From NCBI GenBank assembly GCA_028288965.1, contig JAQGHD010000005.1:1-47529 (forward strand): DNA of 47,529 nt. Reading direction: 5' to 3'. Positions 7,376 through 15,110 of the stretch are shown here, one piece after another (positions within the stretch are counted from its first letter, which is position 1; each line of letters begins with the position of its first letter). The notes below the pieces were generated by a model. It was not told where the DNA came from and ran no database searches. It worked only from the letters and a program-made list of their open reading frames with translations. Origin of the DNA: Candidatus Saccharimonadota bacterium. GTDB taxonomy: Bacteria; Patescibacteriota; Saccharimonadia; Saccharimonadales; JAQGHD01. A program made the position numbers and the translations under genes.

Positions 7376-8062
7376 ATGCCAAGAATAGGCGAAGTAACTC
7401 CAAGGCCGGTTGAAGCTCTAAATCCATATCTCACAGAAGGAATTACTGATGCGGTTGCAGAAGTTTGTGAATCGCTCAATAAATTTGATCCGTTGCCATT
7501 CGGCATAATTCCAGATTTTCTTAATGAAAGAGGTCTATCCCTTTTAGAACAATTGGATGTGCCTATGAATGGTAAATGTCCAGAGGAAGCATTACTTTCC
7601 CACCCGGTTGGCGGGCCTTTGGCCCAAACAATGGGCCGAATCTCTCTCGCAAACATGGATCTCCGACATGACTCCACCCGCACTACTTTTAGTTTGAAAA
7701 ATGAAACAGGGGAAAATGTGGGTCTAGAACCTCACCGCGATCTATTAGATGGTCATGCAATTTTATTTAATTATGCAGTTTCTGGTGATTTGTACTACGT
7801 ACTTGATGGAAAAAGACACAGAATTAAAAGTAACGAACTAGTCGTATTAAATGGAGCTGCTTTATGGGGTGATATAACAAACTTTCTACCTGGTGAAGAA
7901 AACAATGACCCCTTTTCCGGCTGGAGAACCCTTGGTGGCGTTACCATGGTGCATGCTGTGGAGAGTAAAGGATTTACCTCTAGGAATCGCCTGTTGGCAT
8001 ATGCAGAAGGTCCGGAAACGCTTGTGACACAAATCCTTCCTAAGTTACCATCTTGGTTCTAA
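7376..8062 (+). CDS. Putative Fe(II)/2-oxoglutarate-type oxygenase fold protein
   Basis: 228 residues. EPHRD supplies an H-x-D pair (H120, D122), followed by the beta-rich stretch LFNYAVSGDLYYVLDG, a distal His in MVHAVES (H193) and Arg at about 203-205. An HxD...H...R order is what double-stranded beta-helix 2OG-Fe(II) oxygenases use, but I do not recognise the family and the match rests on these few residues. GATAAT (7363-7368) lies 7 bases before the ATG and there is no ribosome site, so a leaderless mRNA is predicted. The gene is AT-rich, flanked by unknown genes and by two copies of the 29-base repeat family. Confidence 0.5.
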   Translation: MPRIGEVTPRPVEALNPYLTEGITDAVAEVCESLNKFDPLPFGIIPDFLNERGLSLLEQLDVPMNGKCPEEALLSHPVGGPLAQTMGRISLANMDLRHDSTRTTFSLKNETGENVGLEPHRDLLDGHAILFNYAVSGDLYYVLDGKRHRIKSNELVVLNGAALWGDITNFLPGEENNDPFSGWRTLGGVTMVHAVESKGFTSRNRLLAYAEGPETLVTQILPKLPSWF

Positions 8063-8097
8063 TCTGCGCATAAGATGTCCGGCCAATTCGCTCGTGC

Positions 8098-8126
8098 TTG
8101 CATAGTATTGAATACTGAAGAATAGT
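8098..8126 (+). promoter_or_regulatory. Leaderless promoter of the gene at 8133
   Basis: TTGCAT (8098-8103), 17-base spacer, AATAGT (8121-8126), then exactly 6 bases to the ATG. Transcription should begin on the A of the start codon. Confidence 0.6.
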
Positions 8127-8132
8127 TTAAGC

Positions 8133-8795
8133 ATGAGTCCAGAAAATTCATGGCACATAGAGGCCATTCTTGATAAACCAACTCCAAGGAGTATGGGTAT
8201 GCACGGCTTGCTAGTTAGCAATGCTGAACGAACAACATATGAAATTACGGGTATTACAGGGTACGAATATCAGTCATTTGAAGAGCGTGACCTTGCCGCA
8301 TTAATCGGCAATGCGGCAGTTAGATCAAATGTCGTGCTGGAACTTCCAGGAATGTCTGCGCCAGATTACCTGCGATCCATTCCACGGAGTAGCTGGGCAG
8401 GATTATATATTGGCGAAGCTTTTGCTGAAGATACTGTAGAGTTCGGCCTCACAGAGCCTTTAAAAGCTGGTATTAAACCGGTTGCTGTGCCGGGTGGCGT
8501 ACTTTGGCTCGAAACAACTCAGGCGATTTACCATCATACAGATACATGGCTCACACAAGCCCTGAAAGTCGCTATTGAGACCCGAGATGCAGCTATTGTT
8601 GATTTAATGATTCGTTGTGACGCAAGCCGTCTGCAGACTCAGGCAGCAGAGTGGATTACGGCGTCTAATAAAGAACAGAAAGATAAAATACTTGATTGGC
8701 ACGTAAAACTTTCTCGCGACAGTGACTTGGGGCTGCCTCTCAACAGACAGGATTTAGCCCAGTTGTATAAAGATATAACTGCGAACTTGGAATAA
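8133..8795 (+). CDS. Unknown soluble protein
   Basis: 220 residues, no signal peptide or membrane helix and no family I can name. The N-terminal half is mixed alpha/beta, the C-terminal half mostly helical and charged. The promoter at 8098-8126 places the transcription start at the ATG. It is the last gene of the AT-rich block between tRNA-Arg and the dockerin gene. A 2-3 domain cytoplasmic protein is all that can be said. Confidence 0.65.
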   Translation: MSPENSWHIEAILDKPTPRSMGMHGLLVSNAERTTYEITGITGYEYQSFEERDLAALIGNAAVRSNVVLELPGMSAPDYLRSIPRSSWAGLYIGEAFAEDTVEFGLTEPLKAGIKPVAVPGGVLWLETTQAIYHHTDTWLTQALKVAIETRDAAIVDLMIRCDASRLQTQAAEWITASNKEQKDKILDWHVKLSRDSDLGLPLNRQDLAQLYKDITANLE

Positions 8796-8853
8796 CCATA
8801 GCTCTAAGCCGCACGAGTTTCTAGGCATAAGCAATATATTAATATCAATGTAG

Positions 8854-8882
8854 TTGACTTTTCTGCAAGTTTAGCCTATTAT
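8854..8882 (+). promoter_or_regulatory. Sigma70 promoter of the dockerin-cohesin operon
   Basis: TTGACT (8854-8859), 17-base spacer, TATTAT (8877-8882). Predicted start near 8889, leader of about 43 bases carrying AAGGAAGATT before the ATG at 8932. Confidence 0.75.
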
Positions 8883-8931
8883 TAGCGTAAACGAGCACGG
8901 GCGACCGTGTATAAAGGTGAAAAGGAAGATT

Positions 8932-10344
8932 ATGTTAAAGAAATTAGCTATTGGTCTACTCACTCTAGGTATTACTCTAATGCCACTGGCCCGGCTTAAG
9001 GTCGCCCATGCCGCTGCCCCAAACTTAATTGCCAATCCTTCTATGGAAACCGCTGCCAGTGCTACGGCTCCCGCCAACTGGACCGCTAGCAACTGGGGCA
9101 CCAACACCGCTGCTTTTAGTTATGAATCTACTGGCCACACCGGCAGTCACAGCCTTAAGGCCACAGTAAGCGCTTACACCACTGGTGACGCCAAATGGCT
9201 GCCAACCGATGTCGCTGTGACCCCTGGCATTACCTATGACTACAACAACTGGTACCAAAGTAATGTTGATACTGAGGTTGACGCCCAGGTCACCGCTACC
9301 GATGGCACTTTCTCATACTTCTTAGTCGCCAAGGCTTTGGCTAGCCCGAGTGCTTGGGCTAAAGCCGATGGCCAGTTTACTGCCCCAGCTAACGCCAAGT
9401 CAGTTACCTTTTTCCAAGTTATTAACAAAGTTGGTTACATGCAAATCGATGACGCTAGCATGAGCGTTTACACACCGACACCTTTTGCCGGTGGCTTAGT
9501 AAGCGTCACGTTGGATGATGGTTGGACCAACCAATACACCAATGCTAAGCCCGTCTTTGATAAGTATGGCATTAAGGCTACTTACTTTATTATCTCTGGT
9601 TCACTGACTGATCAGCCAGATTACATGAGCGCTGCTCAGGTACAAACGCTTCACAACGACGGTAACGAAATTGGCTCACACACCATTACGCACCCCGATC
9701 TGACAACCATGACACAAGCTCAAATTACAAACGAAATGTCACAAAGCCAGACCACCTTGCAAAGCACAGTTGGGGTACCAGTTACTGATTTTGCCTACCC
9801 ATTTGGGGCTTACAACGCCGCCACTTTAGCTACGGGCAAGCAGTACTACCACAGCCAACGCAGCGTCAACGCCGGCTATAACACAAAAGATAACTGGGAC
9901 ATCACACAGCTGAAAATTCACGAAGTTGACAGCAACATTTCTCAAGCCGAGGTAAAAGGCTGGATCGATGGTGCCATTGCCCAAAAGTCTTGGTTGATCT
10001 TGGTCTACCATGAGATTGCCACCACGCCTACCGACCCTACCGATGCCCTCTACACCACTCAGCCAGCCGATTTGGATGCTGAGATGGCCTACCTAAAGAA
10101 CTCTGGCGTACCAGTAGTTACCGTAGCTCAGGCTTTGGCTCAACTTGAACCACAGGTCAATGGCCAGCCAGTTGTTAAGCCAGGTGATGTCAACGGCGAT
10201 AACGCCATAGATGCCCTAGACCTCAGCTTAGTATTAAGTAATTGGAATAAAACAGGTGCTACCAAGGCCCAAGGTGATCTTAATGCCGACGGTGTGGTTG
10301 ATGCGCTTGATCTATCAACAGTATTAGCAAATTGGAGTAAATAA
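8932..10344 (+). CDS. Secreted polysaccharide deacetylase with C-terminal type I dockerin
   Basis: 470 residues from ATG 8932 (an in-frame GTG at 8917 lies inside the ribosome-site region). Signal peptide (1-27, ending VAHAA), carbohydrate-binding-like sandwich (about 30-178), NodB domain with TLDD (193-196), HTITH (250-254), YPFGAYN (289-295) and LVYHEI (357-362). Residues 417-470 form a dockerin: two 12-residue calcium loops, DVNGDNAIDALD (419-430) and DLNADGVVDALD (449-460), with ligands at 1, 3, 5, 9 and 12, each followed by a LS.VL.NW helix. Positions 10-11 are Ala-Leu in both, so the two halves are symmetric, as in dockerins that can bind in two orientations. The cohesin partner follows after 2 bases. 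Paralogue of 2954-4942. Confidence 0.93.
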   Translation: MLKKLAIGLLTLGITLMPLARLKVAHAAAPNLIANPSMETAASATAPANWTASNWGTNTAAFSYESTGHTGSHSLKATVSAYTTGDAKWLPTDVAVTPGITYDYNNWYQSNVDTEVDAQVTATDGTFSYFLVAKALASPSAWAKADGQFTAPANAKSVTFFQVINKVGYMQIDDASMSVYTPTPFAGGLVSVTLDDGWTNQYTNAKPVFDKYGIKATYFIISGSLTDQPDYMSAAQVQTLHNDGNEIGSHTITHPDLTTMTQAQITNEMSQSQTTLQSTVGVPVTDFAYPFGAYNAATLATGKQYYHSQRSVNAGYNTKDNWDITQLKIHEVDSNISQAEVKGWIDGAIAQKSWLILVYHEIATTPTDPTDALYTTQPADLDAEMAYLKNSGVPVVTVAQALAQLEPQVNGQPVVKPGDVNGDNAIDALDLSLVLSNWNKTGATKAQGDLNADGVVDALDLSTVLANWSK

Positions 10345-10346
10345 CT

Positions 10347-11228
10347 ATGAAGACTAAATTTTTACAAGCCCTGGCAACAGTATCGATCGTTGTTAGCGCA
10401 TTAACAGGCGTAGCTCACGCCGCTGGTTCCGCTCACTTTAGCTTGAACCCAAGCTCGGGCAGCTACACTCAGAATAGTAGCTTTAGCGTGCAGGTTCGTG
10501 AGAATGGTTCAGCCGTTAACGTTGTGACCGCTAAGCTAACCTACGACGCATCTAAATTAAGCTGTAATAGTGTCAACGGTAGCGCTGCGTTCCCTAGCAC
10601 CATTAGCACAACCTGTGGTGGTGGCAGCGTAACTATAAGTGAATACGTAGCTCCTGGCTCAGCCCCAGTAGATGGCGACCAATTGGTTGGCACCATAAAC
10701 TTTACAGCTCTGGCTAGCACTGGTTCTTCAAGCGTAACCTTCGCTGCTGGTTCACAAATTGCCAGCAACGGCACCAACACTTGGGATGGCCAAACTACCG
10801 GCGGCACCTACAGCTTTACCGCACCTGCCGGTGGCATGGGCGGCGGTGGTTCTACGGGCGGTTCTACTGGCTCAACCGGTGGAACATCTGCCGGTGGTTC
10901 AACTACCAAAACTACTGCTCCACAGGTTGCTAACCCTGGCGTCGTAGCTACCAACAACCAAAGTGCAACTACTCCAGCTACTGATTCAGCCCAAACAGCT
11001 GTTAAGGCCGAAAGTACTACAGCTCCTGTAGTATCAGCCGCAACCAGCCAAAAAACTCCGGTAAGCAAACCAGCCTCCCGCACTGCTACCTGGATTGTTA
11101 GTGGCATTGTGCTTGTAGCCTTAGCTATTGCCGGTGCCTTCATATGGATGAAGCGCTACAACAAGCAGCTGTTTGCATCTGTTACTAGTAAGCTGTCATT
11201 TGGCCGCTTTGCTAGCAAAAAAGCCTAA
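10347..11228 (+). CDS. Membrane-anchored cohesin-domain surface receptor
   Basis: 293 residues: signal peptide (1-26), cohesin-type beta-sandwich (about 28-158; NSSFSVQVREN, VVTAKLTYDASKLSC, GTINFTALA), Gly/Ser/Thr-rich linker (160-246), membrane helix (248-267) and a basic cytoplasmic tail. Two Cys (73, 90) could form a disulphide. There is no LPXTG motif, so anchoring is by the helix. Cohesins bind dockerins with very high affinity in cellulosomes, and the immediately preceding gene encodes a dockerin enzyme in the same operon. The natural reading is that this protein holds the secreted deacetylase on the cell surface. Whether this pair binds is inferred from the domains and synteny. Confidence 0.88.
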   Translation: MKTKFLQALATVSIVVSALTGVAHAAGSAHFSLNPSSGSYTQNSSFSVQVRENGSAVNVVTAKLTYDASKLSCNSVNGSAAFPSTISTTCGGGSVTISEYVAPGSAPVDGDQLVGTINFTALASTGSSSVTFAAGSQIASNGTNTWDGQTTGGTYSFTAPAGGMGGGGSTGGSTGSTGGTSAGGSTTKTTAPQVANPGVVATNNQSATTPATDSAQTAVKAESTTAPVVSAATSQKTPVSKPASRTATWIVSGIVLVALAIAGAFIWMKRYNKQLFASVTSKLSFGRFASKKA

Positions 11229-11319
11229 TACTCCTATCAAACAAGTCTTAAAAAATGCTCGTGCTTGATTATATTTCTATTGCTGTAACAATAAGAATAT
11301 AAGGGGGCGAACATAAGCT

Positions 11320-11862
11320 ATGCAGACGATTAGTATCGTTACCGGTAACCCCGGCAAAGTAGCAGAAATTGAGGCTATGGCCAACGGGCAGCTCGATTTT
11401 GTTATGCATGATCTAGATCTCACAGAAATCCAAAGTATGGATTTACAGGAAATAGTTCGGGCCAAAGCCCGGAGTGCCTATGACAAGATCCGCGGTCCGG
11501 TCATCGTCGAAGATGTCTCGGCTGGACTGGAAAGTTGGCAGGGTTTGCCCGGTCCTTTTATAAAATTCTTTATCAAGAAGCTGGGTGCAGATGGGCTGTA
11601 TAAGCTCGGCAACGGCCAGCATCAGCGGGCTACCATTACCTGCCTGGCCGCCTATTATGATGGTGAACGTGAACTGTATGGTGAGGGTACCATTCATTGT
11701 GATGTGGTGGCCCCGCGCGGTTCAAACGGGTTTGGTTTTGACCCTATTATGGTGCCAGACGGCCAAACTAAGACCATGGCTGAGATGTCTCCAGAAGAAA
11801 AGCGGGCCATCAGTCACCGCGGTTTGGCTTTTCGGGCCCTGCTCAACCAACTTGCCCGTTGA
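11320..11862 (+). CDS. rdgB: XTP/dITP diphosphatase (RdgB/HAM1 family)
   Basis: 180 residues. TGNPGKVAEIEAM (near the N-terminus) is the substrate-binding signature, VEDVSAGLESWQGLPGP the conserved metal/base region, and GSNGFGFDPIMVPDG, then EMSPEEKRAISHRG, the C-terminal signatures. The enzyme hydrolyses non-canonical purine triphosphates (ITP, XTP, dITP) to monophosphates, cleaning the nucleotide pool. Usual family length is about 190-200, so this is slightly short. A purine-rich AAGGGGG lies 12 bases ahead of the ATG, farther than normal. The variant VEDVSAGLE differs slightly from the common ADDSGLxVDAL form. Confidence 0.9.
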   Translation: MQTISIVTGNPGKVAEIEAMANGQLDFVMHDLDLTEIQSMDLQEIVRAKARSAYDKIRGPVIVEDVSAGLESWQGLPGPFIKFFIKKLGADGLYKLGNGQHQRATITCLAAYYDGERELYGEGTIHCDVVAPRGSNGFGFDPIMVPDGQTKTMAEMSPEEKRAISHRGLAFRALLNQLAR

Positions 11863-11884
11863 ACCGTGGGTGTAAAATATAGGT

Positions 11885-12019
11885 ATGTCTGAGAAAAGTC
11901 GTGAAGTTGATAAAGAGAAGAAAGACTCGCTCGCTGATCGCACTCTTAAATTTGGGGCTGGAGTCCTAGCACTAGTGCTAGGTGTTCGGGTTGGTATTGA
12001 TATACTGCGCGACCTCTAG
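11885..12019 (+). CDS. Small single-pass membrane protein (44 residues)
   Basis: Reads MSEKSREVDKEKKDSLADRT, then a hydrophobic stretch of about 18 residues (LKFGAGVLALVLGVRVG) and a short IDILRDL tail. A highly charged N-terminus plus one helix suggests an N-in membrane miniprotein. TAAAAT (11873-11878) lies 6 bases before the ATG with no ribosome site, which suggests leaderless expression. It sits 22 bases after rdgB and 20 bases before the tRNA-His -10 box. Function unknown. Confidence 0.55.
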   Translation: MSEKSREVDKEKKDSLADRTLKFGAGVLALVLGVRVGIDILRDL

Positions 12020-12039
12020 CAAAATTGTGCAAAAACAGA

Positions 12040-12053
12040 TATAATCGCCTCTG
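12040..12053 (+). promoter_or_regulatory. tRNA-His promoter with C-rich start region
   Basis: TATAAT (12040-12045) followed by CG and CCTCTGTT, a one-base variant of the block seen at the other tRNA promoters. The -35 region is poor. Confidence 0.6.
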
Positions 12054-12095
12054 TTCTTACCCGCTCCTACATGGAAAGGTATGTCCAACAAAAAT

Positions 12096-12170
12096 GGTGC
12101 CCGTAGTTCAATGGTAGAACGCCGCTTTGTGGAGGCGGTCACGAGGGTTCAATTCCCTTCGGGCACCCCA
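12096..12170 (+). tRNA. tRNA-His (anticodon GTG)
   Basis: The extra G(-1) is encoded at 12096. Acceptor GTGCCCG / CGGGCAC, anticodon arm CCGCT-TTGTGGA-GGCGG, T arm GAGGG-TTCAATT-CCCTT, discriminator C73 and an encoded CCA (12168-12170). G(-1) opposite C73 is the histidine identity pair. Confidence 0.95.
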
Positions 12171-12179
12171 AGCACACAA

Positions 12180-12206
12180 GGTCAGCTCTACGGCTGGTCT
12201 TTTTTA
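12180..12206 (+). terminator. Intrinsic terminator after tRNA-His
   Basis: GGTCAGC (12180-12186) pairs with GCTGGTC (12193-12199), two of the seven pairs being G-U, then a run of six T. Confidence 0.8.
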
Positions 12207-12290
12207 TTGATGGCTATGCGGTTAAAAACGCTTCGGTGACCTTCTGTTACCCCTGTTTTTCTGCTATACTATGTAGAGAAACGGAGGAGT

Positions 12291-14150
12291 ATGTTACGGA
12301 AAATTTGGCGCTTTTTTAAAGAGTACCGTCAGTTAGGCTTTGTCATTTTAGCCAGTATTGCCGGCTTAATCTTAGACCTATCGCGTAGACACACAGCCGC
12401 TCACTGGGTACTGGGTGTTAGTGCTTTAATTGCCGCCGTTCCGCTTATATGGGGGATGTTTGAAGATTTGCGCAGTGGCAAGTATGGCATTGATATATTG
12501 GCAGCTACGGCGATTATCGCCTCAGTTGCCCTGCATGAATATTGGGCTGGTATGGTGGTTGTATTGATGCTAACTGGTGGAGAGGCCTTGGAAGATTATG
12601 CCGAAGGGCGAGCCAAAGTTGAACTCTCGGCCTTAATTGAGCGCAGTCCAAAATTAGCCCACGTGATCCGTAAGGGCAAAACCATAGATGTGCCGGTAGA
12701 TGCGGTGCACGCCAAAGACGTCTTGGTAATTAAACCAGGTGAGGTTGTGCCGGTAGACTGTGTTATTACTGATGGCTCGGCCAATATTGATGAGTCGAGC
12801 ATTACCGGGGAGAGCTTGCCAGTAGAGAAAAAACCGGGCGATGAGCTACTCAGTGGTTCAGTTAATACCGATGGGGCCCTGACCGTTCGCGCCTTGCGAA
12901 GCGCCCGTGAAAGTCAGTTTGAGCAAATCGTAAAGCTGGTGCGGGCTGCCACCTCTAGCCAGTCACCGTTTGTCCGTCTGGCCGATCGCTACAGCATTCC
13001 TTTTACTATTATCTCTTTTGCTATTGCTGGCGTAACCTGGGCGTTGACTGGTCAGGCTATTCGCTTCTTGGAAGTGATTGTGGTGGCCACGCCCTGTCCG
13101 CTGCTGCTGGGAGCACCTATTGCGCTGGTATCCGGCATCAGCCGCGCGGCGCGCCATGGGATAATCGTTAAAAACGGTACAGCCATTGAACGCTTGGGCG
13201 AAGTTAAAACCATTGGTTTTGATAAAACAGGCACCCTGACCAAAGGCCAGCCGGTGGTAGATGAGGTGATTCGCTACGGCCAAATGAGCCAGAAAGACAT
13301 TATTGCGCTGGCTGCGGCCGTAGAACAGCACACTAACCATATTTTGGCTCGAGCCATTATGGAAAAAGCTGCCCAACTTAAAATCAAACCGATTAAAACT
13401 AAACAGTTTAGGGAGTTGGCTGGCAATGGCCTGGAAGCTACCGTAAAGGGTCAGACCGTGTTGGTCGGCAAAGCTGCTCTCTTAGCAGAGCGTGGTATTG
13501 CCATGCCTGCAATCGCCAAGAAAGCTGCCAAGCAAACAACGGCCTATGTTGCGGTGGACGGTAAAGTCGTGGGAGCAATTAGCTTCAAAGACGAGCTGCG
13601 TCCGGAAAGCAAAAAGACGTTGGGACGCTTGCGGCGCCTGGGGATTAAGCATCTATTGATGGTAACTGGTGATAACAGGGCTACAGCTGAGACTATTGCC
13701 AAGCAGCTTGGCCTGACGGATGTCTATGCCGATGCCTTGCCCGGCGACAAATTAAGAATTGTGGAATCGGTACCAGACAAACCGGTGGCTTTTGTGGGTG
13801 ATGGCATAAACGATGCGCCCGTGTTGGCAGCCTCTGATGTTGGCATTGCCCTTGGTGCCCGTGGCTCGTCTGTCGCCAGCGAAACGGCAGATGTGGTGAT
13901 TATGCAAGATAATCTAAGCCGGGTGGCCGATAGCGTGGCTATTGCCAAGCGGACTTTCTTTATTGCTCGGCAAAGTATTTTGATAGGTATTTTTATTAGC
14001 ATTGGGCTGATGTTTATCTTTTCTACCGGGAAATTCAAGCCAGTTTATGGTGCGGCCATTCAAGAACTAGTAGATGTGACTGTCATCTTTAATGCCCTGC
14101 GAGCCCATGGCCCATTCCGTCGTGGGCAGCCAGACAAATTACTAGCGTAG
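12291..14150 (+). CDS. P1B-type heavy-metal-translocating ATPase
   Basis: 619 residues, no N-terminal metal-binding domain. Motifs: TGES (about 172-175, actuator), TPCP in the membrane metal path (about 265-268), DKTGT (phosphorylated Asp about 311), GDGINDAP (about 502). Membrane helices fill about 15-105, 235-285 and the last 70 residues. The nucleotide-domain element reads TNHILARAI, so the His of the P1B SxHP motif is kept while Pro is Ile; relatives with a TPCP path vary here, so activity need not be lost. Exported metal cannot be told from sequence. A strong GGAGGAG ribosome site precedes the ATG, with TATACT upstream. It overlaps the convergent kinase-like gene by 9 bases. Confidence 0.9.
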   Translation: MLRKIWRFFKEYRQLGFVILASIAGLILDLSRRHTAAHWVLGVSALIAAVPLIWGMFEDLRSGKYGIDILAATAIIASVALHEYWAGMVVVLMLTGGEALEDYAEGRAKVELSALIERSPKLAHVIRKGKTIDVPVDAVHAKDVLVIKPGEVVPVDCVITDGSANIDESSITGESLPVEKKPGDELLSGSVNTDGALTVRALRSARESQFEQIVKLVRAATSSQSPFVRLADRYSIPFTIISFAIAGVTWALTGQAIRFLEVIVVATPCPLLLGAPIALVSGISRAARHGIIVKNGTAIERLGEVKTIGFDKTGTLTKGQPVVDEVIRYGQMSQKDIIALAAAVEQHTNHILARAIMEKAAQLKIKPIKTKQFRELAGNGLEATVKGQTVLVGKAALLAERGIAMPAIAKKAAKQTTAYVAVDGKVVGAISFKDELRPESKKTLGRLRRLGIKHLLMVTGDNRATAETIAKQLGLTDVYADALPGDKLRIVESVPDKPVAFVGDGINDAPVLAASDVGIALGARGSSVASETADVVIMQDNLSRVADSVAIAKRTFFIARQSILIGIFISIGLMFIFSTGKFKPVYGAAIQELVDVTVIFNALRAHGPFRRGQPDKLLA

Positions 14151-14795
14151 CAGCGGATTTAACACCGCTACAATCAGCAGCGGTACCGCCAGGTTATCAA
14201 GCCCAAAGGTAGACATATTTTCGATTAACGCAGTGATAGTGGGCAGCCATAAAATAATCGGCCAGGTGCCAGTAAAGCCGCTACCGCTGAGCACTGCAAT
14301 AGTGGTAATGATAATAAATGACACCACCCAAAAAGCCACCGTACCAACAATACTTTTATAGTGCCCAAAAATAATATTGCGCCGCTGCTTGCCAAAGCGC
14401 ACCCCAATGAGCGCGGCTAAGCCGTCGGCCAAACTTAAATGGAGTACAGCTGCAGCAAACACCCATTTGCTGTGCGTCATAACAGCTGCCAGTCCAATGG
14501 CTACCGCAAACAGTGGCTCGCCATACGAATAGCGACGTACCGCATAAATTGCTCGAAAGATGTGAAGTCTTCTAGTGATTAACACCACCACCAAAAACGC
14601 TACGCTAATAACCTGGATGGCTCGCCACGTCATAAAAAAAGGCCAAAAAGCCACAAAAGTACCAACCATCATGTGCACAAATTTGCGCGACATTTCACCA
14701 CGCAGTTCTCGGATGGTCCACAAAAATTCCGAAACAAGTAATATAACAAAAACAATTCCCACACTGAGCAAGGGATTAATAAATTGATTAAACAT
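14142..14795 (-). CDS. Dolichol/phytol kinase-like (CTP-dependent lipid kinase family) membrane protein
   Basis: 217 residues with about seven membrane helices. RKFVHM near residue 38, LADGLAALIGVRFGK near 123-137, KSIVGT near 145 and ENMSTFGLDNLAVPL near the C-terminus are the marks of the COG0170 (SEC59/VTE5-like) family, which is related to phosphatidate cytidylyltransferases. Members phosphorylate polyprenols or phytol with CTP. A polyprenol kinase could recycle the lipid carrier for surface polymers, but that is inference. TACAAT (14803-14808) lies 7 bases before the ATG and no ribosome site is seen, so the mRNA is probably leaderless. It overlaps the ATPase gene tail to tail. Confidence 0.78.
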   Translation of the reverse strand: MFNQFINPLLSVGIVFVILLVSEFLWTIRELRGEMSRKFVHMMVGTFVAFWPFFMTWRAIQVISVAFLVVVLITRRLHIFRAIYAVRRYSYGEPLFAVAIGLAAVMTHSKWVFAAAVLHLSLADGLAALIGVRFGKQRRNIIFGHYKSIVGTVAFWVVSFIIITTIAVLSGSGFTGTWPIILWLPTITALIENMSTFGLDNLAVPLLIVAVLNPLLR

Positions 14796-14843
14796 AAGGG
14801 GTATTGTAGCGCAGTTTTTTGCTAGAATACATGCAGCTTATAG

Positions 14844-14919
14844 CGGAGTGTGGCGCAGTTGGTAGCGCGCAGCGTTCGGGACGCTGAGGTCGGCGGTTCA
14901 AGTCCGCCCACTCCGACCA
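14844..14919 (+). tRNA. tRNA-Pro (anticodon CGG)
   Basis: Acceptor CGGAGTG / CACTCCG, anticodon arm CAGCG-TTCGGGA-CGCTG, T arm GGCGG-TTCAAGT-CCGCC, discriminator A and an encoded CCA (14917-14919). TAGAAT at about 14823 may be its -10 box; the CCCCTGTT block of other tRNA promoters is absent here. Confidence 0.94.
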
Positions 14920-14926
14920 TATGAAA

Positions 14927-14951
14927 AGTTCAGCCACAGGTTGGACTTTTT
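14927..14951 (+). terminator. Intrinsic terminator after tRNA-Pro(CGG)
   Basis: AGTTCAGCC (14927-14935) pairs with GGTTGGACT (14939-14947, two G-U pairs) around a three-base loop, followed by T residues. The A-run on the left would allow use in both directions. Confidence 0.8.
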
Positions 14952-15066
14952 ATGGTGTGGCCGATTTGAACCGCCGCGGCCGGTTAGCCAGGCGACTTTG
15001 TACCTGGCGCTGTCCGCTCACGCCTCTCATGTAACAATTAAACTGGCAAAATCACGCCCTCAATGG

Positions 15067-15084
15067 TATAATTTACCCCTGTTT
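15067..15084 (+). promoter_or_regulatory. tRNA-Pro(TGG) promoter with C-rich start region
   Basis: TATAAT (15067-15072), three bases, then CCCCTGTTTAA as at 5851. About 35 bases of leader precede the tRNA. No good -35 box (TGGCAA is nearest). Confidence 0.65.
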
Positions 15085-15110
15085 AAGCCTTAGGATTAAT
15101 TATTCTATTT

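Noticed and set aside
12248-12262. CCCCTGTTTT upstream of the ATPase gene as another tRNA-type promoter block.
   Set aside because: It lies before, not after, the TATACT box and no stable RNA follows. Probably chance.
12291-14150. Loss of the P1B HP dipeptide (TNHILARAI) as a sign of inactivity.
   Set aside because: The critical His is retained, and as far as I recall ATPases of the TPCP subgroup vary at the Pro position. All catalytic motifs are intact.
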